A stretch of 64,000 nucleotides of DNA from Methanofervidicoccus sp. A16 (GTDB lineage: Archaea; AGJL01; Methanococci; Methanococcales; Methanococcaceae): NCBI RefSeq assembly GCF_003351865.1, contig NZ_CP022242.1:806001-870000 (forward strand), written 5' to 3'. Below are positions 50,284 through 59,590 of this stretch, piece by piece. The notes below the pieces were generated by a model that did not search any database, was not told where the DNA came from, and saw only the letters and a program-made list of their open reading frames with translations. Position numbers and translations under genes: made by a program. Numbering within the stretch: the first letter of the stretch is position 1; every line of letters starts with the position of its first letter.

Positions 50284-51120
50284 CTAGCCATATACAGCTC
50301 CTACTATAAAAGATACCAATATAAAACTTATAATCATCTTTATTTCCTTAGCACACCTATGTGCCTCTTCCTTGGTAGGATTCTTGAGCAGTTTTACAAT
50401 GGAGTAAAGGAGTAATGTATCACAAAATAGTATTCCTAGAAGATATAGGGAATTGAAAATACCTATCAAGTAGGGTAGTGGACTTAAGATTATCGCTAAA
50501 ATCAGTAGCCCAAGTGCAAGGTAGAGAGACCTCTTACCGTATTTTATTGGAAGTGATAGAACACCTCTGCTCCTATCTCCTTCTATATCTTCAAAGTCTT
50601 TTACTATTTCCCTTGCCCAAGTTGTTAGCATGGCACAGAGGAAGAGTATAAATGTGATAAAAATATTACCAACTGAAGCACCACCGAAGAGAAACACAGA
50701 ACCTGTAAGGTATGCAACTAGGAGATTACCTATTCTTTTATCCCTTTTGAATCTTTTGGCGTAGAGATATAGAATAAGAGTATTCACCAAGGCTATAATA
50801 AAACATATCCAGTTGAAGAGAGAAATAAGTAGCCCAGATATAGCCATTATCCAAACTAGTATTTTGGCACTTTTTAAAGATATTCTGCCAGAGGGAAGAG
50901 GACGGTGAGGTTTGTTTATCCTATCTATGTCTATGTCGTATATATCATTTATAACATTTCCAAAACCACAGATGAGGAAGACAACAAGGGCGGCGAGAAG
51001 TACCCTATCTAACAGATGGATGTTGAAATTAGAGGCTATTAATCCAGCGATAACTGTCCCAAAAGAAGCAATTAAACAGTTCTTCACCCTTATAAGATCC
51101 ATGTAGTCCTTTATACCCAT
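50284..51120 (-). CDS. Digeranylgeranylglyceryl phosphate synthase (UbiA family)
   Basis: 278 residues with about eight membrane helices. The UbiA signatures are GNVINDIYDIDIDRINKPHR (residues 55-72) and REIVKDFEDIEGDRSRG (about 168-185), which bind the prenyl diphosphate through magnesium. The enzyme adds the second geranylgeranyl chain in archaeal membrane lipid synthesis. Together with egsA (24 kb) and the AcnX-type subunit (23 kb) it shows lipid genes spread over the window. Confidence 0.9.
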   Translation of the reverse strand: MGIKDYMDLIRVKNCLIASFGTVIAGLIASNFNIHLLDRVLLAALVVFLICGFGNVINDIYDIDIDRINKPHRPLPSGRISLKSAKILVWIMAISGLLISLFNWICFIIALVNTLILYLYAKRFKRDKRIGNLLVAYLTGSVFLFGGASVGNIFITFILFLCAMLTTWAREIVKDFEDIEGDRSRGVLSLPIKYGKRSLYLALGLLILAIILSPLPYLIGIFNSLYLLGILFCDTLLLYSIVKLLKNPTKEEAHRCAKEIKMIISFILVSFIVGAVYG

Positions 51121-51319
51121 AGATATCCCATAGATTAATCTTACCTATTTGTTATTCCTCTGTATTAACTAAATAGGGAAGAGTATTAATAAATCTTGTT
51201 TCTATTAAAAGGCAATAGTTTAAAAAATGATAAAAAAGCATCTTAGTACTTGAGATGAGACTCCTTAATCTCTGATTTGATAAAATCCCGATATAATAAT
51301 AGAAATTTTTTTCTGTTTT

Positions 51320-52489
51320 TTACCATAAACTACCTTCTAAATAACTCTTAATCTTATCTTTAGTAGATGGATACACCTTACCTATAACTATTCTGTAGAT
51401 ATTGTCTTTCAATACCTCCCTCTCCTTTACAACGTAGGATATATGGACCTCCCTTAGATACCTAAGGAACTCCTCAATATCCTCCTCACTCTCGAAGTAT
51501 AACTCAAAATCCTCTGTAATCAACTCTCCTTTAGAGACTTTTCTTATAGACTCTACCATAGGGTAGATTATAGATTTTCCTATAGATACAGCCCTTCTCT
51601 CCAACTCCTCCTCTCCTTCGTTGAACTCGTAGGACTGGTACCCTTCCCTTATCAATCTACTGAACATAAAGTGGATACCTAAGTCGAATGTGTATCTGAA
51701 GGCTACAGAGAGATCCTCGCAATGGGTATAATGGGTAGTGTACTTTATAGGGCCTACCATCATATCAGGGTCCTTTAGTATTATCCCTTCTCTACCTTCA
51801 CTGTTTAACTTCAATACAATATTCTTTATCTCCTCTATATCCTCTTTCTTAAATACACCTAAGGGTTTTACATAGGGAACATTGTATTCCTCTAACAGTT
51901 TATTTCTTTTCTCTACAGGTAAGGATATATTTCCTTCCCTTATATCAAATACATAGAGACCTAAATTTTCTTTAATAACCATATCCCCATCCTTGTAGAT
52001 CTCTCTATCCACTTCAGGGTAGTAGTGAGGAACGTAAGGGTTATTCAATCCTATTACCTCCCCACATAGTGTTATCTCTGGGTGATCCTCTAAAATATCA
52101 GTATTTAACAACTTTGATATCTTCTTGGTAGTAAAGGGACAGATCCTACCTCCTCTAGTAATTCCCAGTACTTCTCCATCTATATTTACAATCCTTACAT
52201 TGTATCCATTTAACTTCTCCTCAACTATCACTTTATCGATGAAGTGTTTTTTAACTGTTGGATCCAATACTAGGGCCCTCCTTATTTTTGGATATCCCAT
52301 TACAACATCCATCTCCTCATTTAAAAATAGAATAGTCCCCCTTTCAATATGTCTAACTTTCTTTTTAAATATAATGTATCTCTTATCCCTATATTTACAG
52401 AAGGAAATTACTCTCCTCTCAATAGCATTCTTTACAACTTCTTCATCTAAATTCAGTTTTTCAGACACTTTAGAGATATCTATATCCAT
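51320..52489 (-). CDS. ATP-dependent RNA ligase, archaeal Rnl3 (Pab1020/MTH1221) family
   Basis: 389 residues from ATG 52489, which follows GGTGAT at good spacing; TTG 52501 would add four. Nucleotidyltransferase motif I is VEEKLNGYNVRIV, with the adenylated Lys at about residue 92. Later motifs include LYVFDIREG (IIIa region), SEGREGIILKDP (motif IV) and LSVAFRYTFDLG (motif V region). Thermophilic family members circularise RNA and form homodimers. The natural substrate in methanogens is not established. Confidence 0.87.
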   Translation of the reverse strand: MDIDISKVSEKLNLDEEVVKNAIERRVISFCKYRDKRYIIFKKKVRHIERGTILFLNEEMDVVMGYPKIRRALVLDPTVKKHFIDKVIVEEKLNGYNVRIVNIDGEVLGITRGGRICPFTTKKISKLLNTDILEDHPEITLCGEVIGLNNPYVPHYYPEVDREIYKDGDMVIKENLGLYVFDIREGNISLPVEKRNKLLEEYNVPYVKPLGVFKKEDIEEIKNIVLKLNSEGREGIILKDPDMMVGPIKYTTHYTHCEDLSVAFRYTFDLGIHFMFSRLIREGYQSYEFNEGEEELERRAVSIGKSIIYPMVESIRKVSKGELITEDFELYFESEEDIEEFLRYLREVHISYVVKEREVLKDNIYRIVIGKVYPSTKDKIKSYLEGSLW

Positions 52490-52625
52490 ATAGATCACCA
52501 ACTGGATAAATTTTGTTATTGTTGGAATTTTAGAGGGTCATTTTAACGCCAATTAAAGTACTAAACTGAAACTGACAATCTATCATGAAGATATGATAAG
52601 GCTCTTTTAGTAATTTAAATTATTT

Positions 52626-52836
52626 ATTGATAGATCTTAGTTCCCATAAAAAAATAATAACTGGAAAACATGATAATAAAAAACTATCTCTTCCTGGAAT
52701 ATATATCTTCAAAACTTAAAACACTGAAAAAATATAGACATCTAGATCCATCTACTACTGGCTGGATAAGAAGAAAATTCATAAGAGGTATATCAATAAT
52801 TACGCTGATCTAAGGTTTTTTCATTTATTTTAATAA
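52626..52836. repeat. Decayed element ends
   Basis: A lone terminal motif ATCTTAGTTCCCATAAAAAA lies at about 52626-52645 without a matching partner. The sequence up to 52836 has GATCCATCTACTACTGGCTGG and other less AT-rich parts, but no family core was recognised. Confidence 0.35.
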
Positions 52837-53187
52837 ACCTTAGTTCCCATCAAGATTGTAATTAGAAGAATAATAATAAAAATAATTATTATGATAAAAA
52901 TAATAAAAATCTTAAGAGGAATAACAATAAAATAATTCTGAAGGGATAAGAATAAAAAAGTTAAATAACCTTAAATCCATCAAAGTAACGATTTAAATAA
53001 TAAAAAAGACTGAAAAAAATGATTAAAATTAATGCTATCTATTAAGAAGAATCTATTTCACTTCCATAGCATCTTAGAGCATTCCAGGAAATTATCTTTT
53101 GTTCTGGATTTTAATACCTTCTTTTTATACGTTTATTTTTTATAATTATTATTGTTTTTATCAGAATTTTTTGATGGGAATTGGAGT
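52837..53187 (+). repeat. F3-F2 composite element
   Basis: The F3 arm (ACCTTAGTTCCCATCAAGAT to about 52967) runs into an F2 copy (52968-53187) that starts with a weak end ACCTTAAATCCATCAAAG. The F2 core AATCTATTTCACTTCCATAG and CATCTTAGAGCATTCCAGG is at 53045-53090, and the right end TTGATGGGAATTGGAGT. The same composite is at 63481-63887 (plus) and 48808-49130 (minus), so it behaves as one unit. Confidence 0.65.
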
Positions 53188-53504
53188 TTTAATAATTATA
53201 ACTACAAATTTCTCATTTTCTTTTAATGTATAGAAATACCCAGAAATAGAAAAATACAGAAGTTTAAATGGTTTCACTTCTCATTTATAAATTAGTTTAT
53301 TTTATTGAGATTTTTATTTTTGTAATAATTTTATTAGTATTTTAATGATTTTTTTAGTTATCTTTTTAATAGGAACTAAGTTGATATATGTTATATTTTA
53401 AAAATCTTATTATTCTACTCAGTTAGAGAACATTAGAAGGAACTATATGATAAAATTTATTAAAACCAAAAAATTCCTTAAGATTGATTAAGTTATAATT
53501 TTAT

Positions 53505-53766
53505 ACCCTAGTTCTCATCAAAAGGATAATTTAGAGAATAATAAAAATAATTATAAAAATAATAAAAATAAAGAAAATGTTTAAAAAACAGAAAATTTTA
53601 AAAAAAAAGATTGGAGGAGAATGATCCTCTGAATACCTTTTAATACAGGGATTCAGAATAAGATCTCCTATATTATCCAAGGGTTCAGAAAGATCCTAAG
53701 GATATCTAATATTTTTATATTGGTTATTTTCATTCTTCTTTTAATCACTACTTAGTGGGAACTAAG
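53505..53766 (-). repeat. F1 repeat element, minus orientation
   Basis: The left end ACCCTAGTTCTCATCA and right end TTAGTGGGAACTAAG enclose the reversed F1 core: GGAGGAGAATGATCCTCTGA, then CAGGGATTCAGAATAAGATC, then GGGTTCAGAAAGATCC. In this copy the hairpin arms TCTGAATACC and GGGATTCAGA, flanked by GATC on both sides, are almost perfect. Confidence 0.72.
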
Positions 53767-54029
53767 TTTTTTATAGTCTTTTTTATTATTTTTATTATTT
53801 AAATCGTTACTTTAGTGGGAATTAAGGTATTAAAATATTATTAAAATATAATACTTTTAACAAAATTAATAATAGCAACCTGCTAAGAAGGATCTGCTCC
53901 ACTTCTCCATAGTGTCTTAGAGCGTCCCAGGAGGTGATTATTTATCTCTTATTTTGATTTTAATACCATCTTTTTATACTTTTATTATAATTATTATTCT
54001 TATCAGAATTTTTTGATGGAAATTGGGGT
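53767..54029 (+). repeat. F2 element with its left end inverted
   Basis: Bases 53767-53828 are the F2 left arm in reverse orientation (ending TAGTGGGAATTAAGGT). Bases 53829-54029 then give the remainder of F2 in forward orientation, with core GGATCTGCTCCACTTCTCC and GTGTCTTAGAGCGTCCCAGG and end TTGATGGAAATTGGGGT. This shows rearrangement inside a nested cluster. Confidence 0.6.
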
Positions 54030-54263
54030 AAATATATTATAAAAATAATAAAAAGAATTTAAAATAAAAACTTCTATTATCCTAGATACAAAATTTTAAA
54101 ATGAAGATTGGAGGGGAATGATCTCCTGTATATCTTTTAATACAGGAATTCAGAATATGATTCCTTAATCTTACCTAAGTGTTCAAAAAGATCCTAAGGA
54201 TATATTTAATGATTTTTATATTGATTTATTATTCTTTTAATCACTACTGATGGGAACTAAGGT
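54030..54263 (-). repeat. F1 element remainder, minus orientation
   Basis: Starts with AAATATATTATAAAAATAAT, the same junction sequence that follows F2 at 59897, and contains the reversed F1 core (GATTGGAGGGGAATGATCTCC, AATTCAGAATATGATTCC) and the end CTGATGGGAACTAAGGT. Its other end was lost or lies across the rearranged F2. Confidence 0.6.
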
Positions 54264-54609
54264 TTAAAAAATATAATAAAAAAGATATAATAAAATAATA
54301 AATAGAGTGGTAAAAATCCACCTACCTATAGTATTCTCCCTAAAAATGTCCCTAAGATCCTGTAAAAAATGAGATTCCAATTTCAACCACCTTTAAGGAG
54401 GTATTAAGGAGTCCTATATTATTTTCTAAGTGCTTAGATCTTCTAAAAAGATAGTGTTCCTTGAATACATATTTATATCATTCTTCTTCTGTAAATTCTA
54501 TTAAAATAAAAGTCCAAAAATGTATAAATAGTAATTAAATATTATTATCTAAATATGAAATAATTATTGATTAAAGAGAACAACCCTCCTCTTTAAATTT
54601 GGTGTTAAC
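54264..54609. other. Upstream region of the DUF2226-like gene
   Basis: AT-rich DNA with short hairpin possibilities, AGTGGTAAAAATCCACCT at about 54307-54324 and CCACCTTTAAGGAGGT at about 54388-54404. No element core or gene. GGTG at 54600-54603 may serve the next gene. Confidence 0.4.
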
Positions 54610-55833
54610 ATGTCAAAAATTATTAGTGATATCTCCGATATTAATTTAAAAAATGCTTTAAAAGAGTTAAATAGGGGATGTATCTATTTTATCTTCAAAA
54701 ATAAGGAAGGAATCGATGACGTCCATATATTCACTGTTAATGATGGAGAGATTGTAAGTAACGTATATACAAACGGAGAACTGTGGAACGTCTATGGAAA
54801 TACTGAGTTAGCCTATGAAATACTTCATGATATTAACAAGAAGGTACTCCTATATATTGTAGAGGATGAAAATGTTATAGGACAGTTGTTCATAAGTAGG
54901 GAGACTATAAGGGTAAAGGGAGATTCGAAAGAAATTGGAGAGGTTCTGAATAAAAATAGAAATATACTAATAAGGTGTTGTAGCGATATCTATTTCAACA
55001 CACCTTATATTAAATATATTCAACGTGTAGATAAAAACAAAGTAAGGGATTTTGAAAGTTATTTAAAAGAGAATAAATACTATCTTGTGCATATCAATCT
55101 CTCTGTTCTAAATGTCCATAGAAACGGATACTTGGTATATAGAGGTAAGAAACCTGTGGCAGCTGCCTATGAGGACAATTACGGTATTCTATATGGTGAT
55201 ATAGCATATAGAAAGATAAAAAGACTGCTAGAAAAGAATATCTCTATCATTGATATTTATGAGTATAGGGAGGACTTTGTAAAATCATTATTAGATAGTT
55301 GTCCAGGAATGAGGGTCATCTGTGAAGAGAAAAGGGCATATAATGAGAGTGAAGATATCTCTATTGAAATAGAAGAAGATGGAGGAAATATATTCGATAT
55401 TAACTACGATATTAGCATAGAGGATGTAAAAATAGAAGAGACATTATCAGAAGATGATCTTGCACTCTCTAGAGAGGAATTATTGAAAAAATTTGGATTA
55501 AAGGATCCAGATGAAGAATGGGTTGAGAGTATATTGAAAGAATATTATGCTCCATCCTTTGATGAATTACTTATTCTAAAAAAGGAATTAGAGAATGAGA
55601 TCGTTAAAATATGTAGTAAGATAAAGGGGATTAAAAAGATCAACGTATCGCTGGAGGTATCTTGGAAAGATGAAACTTATATTATAGAAGGGGATGTAAT
55701 AGTGGTAACGAAAAAGGTATTAGGTATAATTGGAGGCATAAACCCTAGATCTATAAGGAGAGAAATAGACAACGTTATAAAGAGACGTATTCCCACAGAT
55801 TACTCTTTGAATATATCTATAAATATTCTATAA
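54610..55833 (+). CDS. Uncharacterised archaeal protein, possibly DUF2226
   Basis: 407 residues, soluble, acidic. The N-terminal part (about 1-130) has a repeated beta pattern (GCIYFIFKNKEGIDDVHIFTV), a second similar module follows (about 140-250, VHRNGYLVYRGKKPVAAAYED), then an acidic linker and a C-terminal alpha/beta domain (310-407, IKKINVSLEVSWKDETYIIEG). The layout resembles the archaeal DUF2226 family, whose function is unknown. It starts about 350 bp after the large repeat cluster and ends 11 bases before an FAH-family gene, so the two are likely cotranscribed. Confidence 0.55.
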   Translation: MSKIISDISDINLKNALKELNRGCIYFIFKNKEGIDDVHIFTVNDGEIVSNVYTNGELWNVYGNTELAYEILHDINKKVLLYIVEDENVIGQLFISRETIRVKGDSKEIGEVLNKNRNILIRCCSDIYFNTPYIKYIQRVDKNKVRDFESYLKENKYYLVHINLSVLNVHRNGYLVYRGKKPVAAAYEDNYGILYGDIAYRKIKRLLEKNISIIDIYEYREDFVKSLLDSCPGMRVICEEKRAYNESEDISIEIEEDGGNIFDINYDISIEDVKIEETLSEDDLALSREELLKKFGLKDPDEEWVESILKEYYAPSFDELLILKKELENEIVKICSKIKGIKKINVSLEVSWKDETYIIEGDVIVVTKKVLGIIGGINPRSIRREIDNVIKRRIPTDYSLNISINIL

Positions 55834-55844
55834 AAGGGAAAAAC

Positions 55845-56456
55845 ATGTTGAATATAAATCCAACGAAGGTTGTCTGTGTAGGTCTAAACTACAGGGATCA
55901 TGCAGAGGAACTTAACATGGAAATACCAGAGGAGCCTATAATATTCCTAAAACCTACATCCTCCATTATCTACCACGAAGATAAAATAGTACTACCTAAG
56001 CAGTCTAAAAGGGTAGATCATGAGGTTGAGTTGGCTGTTGTAATAGGTAGGAAATGTAAAGATGTAAAAAAAGAGGATGCTCTGGACTACATCATGGGAT
56101 ACACTATACTAAACGACGTTACCGCTCGAGATATTCAAAAGAAGGACGGCCAGTGGACAAGGGCTAAATCCTTCGATACCTTCTGTCCCATAGGTCCAAG
56201 GATAGTAAAGGATATAGATCCAGGGAATTTAGATATTCAGTTGAGGGTTAACGGAGAAGTTAGACAGAAGTCCAATACCAAGAATATGATATTCAGTGTA
56301 GAGGAGTTGATAGAGTTTATATCAGAGGTTATGACTCTATATCCTCATGATATTATATCTACTGGAACTCCGCCAGGAGTGGGCATGTTAAGGAGAGGAG
56401 ATGTTGTAGAGTGTGAGATCGAGGGAATAGGGATCCTGAGGAACTATGTAGTATAA
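55845..56456 (+). CDS. Fumarylacetoacetate hydrolase family protein
   Basis: 203 residues, the compact FAH fold. Motifs: VVCVGLNYRDHAEELN, PIIFLKPTSSII, the metal-binding VDHEVELAVVIGR, then NDVTARDIQKKDGQWTRAKSFDTFCPIGP and STGTPPGVGMLRRGDVVE. Members cleave C-C bonds or decarboxylate or hydrate small keto acids such as oxaloacetate. The substrate cannot be read from the sequence. Confidence 0.88.
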   Translation: MLNINPTKVVCVGLNYRDHAEELNMEIPEEPIIFLKPTSSIIYHEDKIVLPKQSKRVDHEVELAVVIGRKCKDVKKEDALDYIMGYTILNDVTARDIQKKDGQWTRAKSFDTFCPIGPRIVKDIDPGNLDIQLRVNGEVRQKSNTKNMIFSVEELIEFISEVMTLYPHDIISTGTPPGVGMLRRGDVVECEIEGIGILRNYVV

Positions 56457-56696
56457 TTTTTCATTTGGTTTATTTTAATATAGTATAGTAAAAAAGAGTG
56501 TAGGAATATAAGTTATTTTCCCTCTCGGAATATTTGTGGGCATTAGGGGAGCAGAATGAAGTTTATAAACTTTTTATTAAAGGTATGGGTCCTATCAATG
56601 ATTAGAGTTTTTTCTTTTTCCTAGACCTTAAGATAATAGGGAGAGAAGACTTTTTTATTCAATATAATCCTTTATATAATTATGGACATAACAATT

Positions 56697-57404
56697 TGGT
56701 CCTGTCCACATAAAACAAACATCATATATAACAATGTACATAAGATACTATTATGCTAAGAGTAAAAGATATTATAAAGGAATTAAAAATCTTTAAGAGG
56801 AACAAAATACCTATAGAAATTAAAACACTCGCCATTGCAACCTACATTCAGACATCTTCAGTAAGAAGAACTGCCAGAATTCTTTCAGAGATTTATCCAG
56901 TCTCAAAAACATCAGTTTGGAACTGGATAAATAAGTTTAAAGAAGAATTATCCATTACAACAGAGGAAAGAGAAAGAGATCTAATAGCGGTGGATGAAAC
57001 TGTTGTTAAAGGTGGCGGGAAGCACTATTACGTTTATTCAGCTGTAGATGTTGAGAGGAATGAATTAATTTTAATGAGAGTCTATACAATAAGGAATCAT
57101 CTAATTACGAGGTCCTTTGTAAAGAAAGTACTGAAGTACTGTAGGGGTGAGCCTAAATTCCTTATAGATAAAGCCCCATGGCTAATTAGTGCTCTAAAAA
57201 GTCTTAATTTAAACTTTGAACATCAGACTTTTGGGCGGGGGAGTTTGATAGAATCGGTGTTTTCTTCTCTGAAGCAGAGGGTAAAGATCTTTTTCTGCTC
57301 TATTAATGCTAAAAATCCTGTTAGAAACTGGAACTTCTTTTGTAGGTTATTTGTTCTGTATTATAATAAACTGAGGTGGTGTTTATGTTAAGTGGACAGG
57401 TCCC
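56697..57404 (+). mobile_element. Insertion sequence, IS6-like, about 0.7 kb
   Basis: The left end GGTCCTGTCCACATAA (from about 56698) and right end ending GTGGACAGGTCCC (57392-57404) are imperfect inverted repeats sharing CCTGTCCAC. One transposase gene fills the space, its stop directly before the right end. No clear 8-bp target duplication could be seen. The ends are unlike those of F1-F3. Confidence 0.7.
56753..57391 (+). CDS. tnp: DDE transposase of the IS6/IS240 type
   Basis: 212 residues. The N-terminal helix-turn-helix (SVRRTARILSEIYPVSKTSVWNW, about residues 38-60) precedes an RNase H-like DDE domain: first Asp in DLIAVDETVVKGGG, second in PKFLIDKAPWL and Glu in RGSLIESVFSSLKQR. Length and layout match short archaeal IS6-family transposases. 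The gene looks intact, so the element may be active. Confidence 0.82.
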   Translation: MLRVKDIIKELKIFKRNKIPIEIKTLAIATYIQTSSVRRTARILSEIYPVSKTSVWNWINKFKEELSITTEERERDLIAVDETVVKGGGKHYYVYSAVDVERNELILMRVYTIRNHLITRSFVKKVLKYCRGEPKFLIDKAPWLISALKSLNLNFEHQTFGRGSLIESVFSSLKQRVKIFFCSINAKNPVRNWNFFCRLFVLYYNKLRWCLC

Positions 57405-57565
57405 ATTTTTTATTATAAAAAGTAAAATCTCGACTGTAATCTTTTTCTCTTTATTAATTTTTAATCTAATCATTATTATAAATATCATAAATATAAAGAA
57501 TAATTAACACTACCTCTAAAGAAAAGAAGTAAGATAAATAACTGTCATAAAAAAGGTGATGTATT

Positions 57566-58432
57566 TTGATACTTTTAGCAGTGCCTAATAAAGGGAGGAT
57601 CTCTGAGCCTGTTATTAAGATACTGGAAAAGGCTGGGTTAAAGATGTCTGTCAAGGGAAGGAGTCTATTTGCAAAAACTGTAGATGAGGAGATAAATGTA
57701 ATGTTTGCCAGGGCTAGGGATATTCCAGAATTTGTTGCTGATGGTGTGGCAGATTTAGGTATTACAGGGTACGACTTAGTACTTGAAAGGGAAGTGGAGG
57801 ATAAGGTAGAGTTCCTCCTAGATCTTAATCTTGGAAAGGCAGATTTAGTAATTGCTGCTCCAGAGGACTCTAATATCTCCTCTATCGAGGACTTAAAGGA
57901 TGGCATGAGGATAGCTACAGAGTTTCCAAATATTACAAGGAAGTTCCTAGAGAGCAGAAATTTAAAGTTGGAGATTGTGGAACTTAGTGGAGCCACTGAG
58001 ATAGCGCCCTTCATAGGGGTTGCAGATCTTATAAGCGATCTAACCTCTACAGGTACCACTTTACGATTAAATAGATTGAGGCCTATTGCAACGATAGTAT
58101 CCTCTACCACAAGGTTGATAGGAAATAAAGAGAGTATAAAAGATCCTAAGAAACTAACAAAAATAAATCAGATAGTTACTGGAATAAAAAGTGTTCTCCA
58201 TGCCCAGACAAAGAGACTTATTATGATGAACGCTCCTAAGGAAATATTGGAAGATATTAAAAGGGTACTACCTGGTATGAGTGGCCCTACAGTTTCACAG
58301 GTTCTCTCTGACGACAGTATAGTAGCTATCCATGCAGTAATAGATGAAAAGGAGGTATTCTCTACAGTGGCTAAATTGGAAGAACTTGGTGCTAGGGATA
58401 TACTAATAATACCGATTGAAAGAATCTTGTAA
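57566..58432 (+). CDS. hisG: ATP phosphoribosyltransferase (long form)
   Basis: 288 residues. It joins ATP and PRPP in the first step of histidine synthesis. N-terminal [35 protein letters not shown] and the PRPP-binding [16 protein letters not shown] are conserved. The C-terminal ~75 residues ([24 protein letters not shown]-like domain) form the histidine-binding regulatory domain of long HisG, so HisZ is not needed. The start is TTG 57566 after AAGGTGATG. Confidence 0.94.
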   Translation: MILLAVPNKGRISEPVIKILEKAGLKMSVKGRSLFAKTVDEEINVMFARARDIPEFVADGVADLGITGYDLVLEREVEDKVEFLLDLNLGKADLVIAAPEDSNISSIEDLKDGMRIATEFPNITRKFLESRNLKLEIVELSGATEIAPFIGVADLISDLTSTGTTLRLNRLRPIATIVSSTTRLIGNKESIKDPKKLTKINQIVTGIKSVLHAQTKRLIMMNAPKEILEDIKRVLPGMSGPTVSQVLSDDSIVAIHAVIDEKEVFSTVAKLEELGARDILIIPIERIL

Positions 58433-58449
58433 AATAACTATTTTATTTT

Positions 58450-58540
58450 GTGGAGAAGAATATTCCTTTCTTGGGAATGGAAACTTCTAAATGCTGAAGA
58501 ATAGAGTTTTTAAGAGAAACTGGGAGAACTACTTAAAAAA
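58450..58540 (+). pseudogene. Relic of a transaldolase 3' end
   Basis: TGGAGAAGAATATTCC and, after a gap, ACTGGGAGAACTACTTAAAA match the last ~90 bases of the intact transaldolase gene (60850-60935: TGGAGAAGATGTTCC and ACTGGGAGAACTATTTAAAA). It lies just upstream of a membrane gene that is homologous to the one downstream of the intact transaldolase. Confidence 0.65.
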
Positions 58541-58559
58541 TAGATAACAGGTAATTTTT

Positions 58560-59417
58560 ATGCAATATATAAATGACAGGATGATTAAACCTGTGATAAT
58601 CGGAGGATTTATTATGGGGGTGTTAGTATTTATTCTTCGATGGATAGAAGGAGATCGTTATTACTATATTCTCTATATTTTATCTGGTATCATCACAGCC
58701 CATCTACTAACTCAGGAGTATCTTTCAAGGGATAGGGACTATCTAATATCTGGGGTATTAAGTGGGGGTGTTGCAGGATTTGTCAGTTGGTTGTTGATAA
58801 CTGTATATTATGTATTGGATGCCCTTGTACATGAGAGGTTGCCTATCTACTCCAGTTTAATGGATTTTGTATTATTTGTCATTTTCCTCTTAATATACTC
58901 TCTTACTCCTTTACTACTAGGTGTTACTTTTGGAACTATCGGAGCAATACTTTATAGGATAGTAGAAGGAATAATAAAAAATAAAAAAGATGGAATGGCT
59001 AAAGCTGTACTTATTGGAGGAGTTGTCGGCGGAGTACTGCTCTCTATTTTTACTATAGGATTGTTAGAGTGTTACTGTCTTCTCTGTATTCTCCCTGGTG
59101 TCATCACAGCTCATTTAATGACTGAAGAAAAAAAAGGATTTAATCAAACTGATAAAGACTATATAATATCTGGGGGTTTTAGTGGTTGTATTGCAGGACT
59201 TATCAATTGGGGGCTAGATACGTTGATAATTCTCATAGATGGAATTTTATCGATGGCTAATTACCGTAGTCCTGATGAAATAAGTATGGAAATAGCAATA
59301 GCAACAGATTGGCTCATGATGAACATCCCTCTATATATATTAATAGGTGCCATTTCTGGATCTATTGGAAGTATACTCTACAAAAAAGTAAGGAGTAAAA
59401 TCATTATTAAAAAATAA
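58560..59417 (+). CDS. Two-repeat glycine-rich membrane protein
   Basis: 285 residues, all hydrophobic helices with glycine zippers. Residues 1-138 and 143-285 are two copies of one module: VIIGGFIMGVLVF / VLIGGVVGGVLLS, LYILSGIITAHLLTQEYL / CILPGVITAHLMTEE, then DYLISGVLSGGVAGFVSWLL / DYIISGGFSGCIAGLINWGL and a final GTIGAILYR / GSIGSILYK. The single-module homologue is at 61077. The pattern resembles small archaeal DUF5518-like membrane proteins; function unknown. The start follows AGGT. Confidence 0.72.
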   Translation: MQYINDRMIKPVIIGGFIMGVLVFILRWIEGDRYYYILYILSGIITAHLLTQEYLSRDRDYLISGVLSGGVAGFVSWLLITVYYVLDALVHERLPIYSSLMDFVLFVIFLLIYSLTPLLLGVTFGTIGAILYRIVEGIIKNKKDGMAKAVLIGGVVGGVLLSIFTIGLLECYCLLCILPGVITAHLMTEEKKGFNQTDKDYIISGGFSGCIAGLINWGLDTLIILIDGILSMANYRSPDEISMEIAIATDWLMMNIPLYILIGAISGSIGSILYKKVRSKIIIKK

Positions 59418-59590
59418 AATCTAATTTTGTCTAAAAAATCGAAGTATAAGGTGGGGATTGAAATAAATAATAGAGAATGAAGTAAACCTCAAGTGTCTCG
59501 AAGAACTGTCAAAATTGTTACAAGTACAAAACTCCAGAAGAACATATTTTACCAAGTAATAATAATAGATTATAGATTTCTATGATGATC

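Noticed and set aside
56680-57420. 8-bp target duplication at the IS6-like element
   Set aside because: The flanking bases do not match convincingly on the two sides.
57466-58110. 214-codon frame on the minus strand
   Set aside because: It lies opposite hisG and is its antisense shadow.
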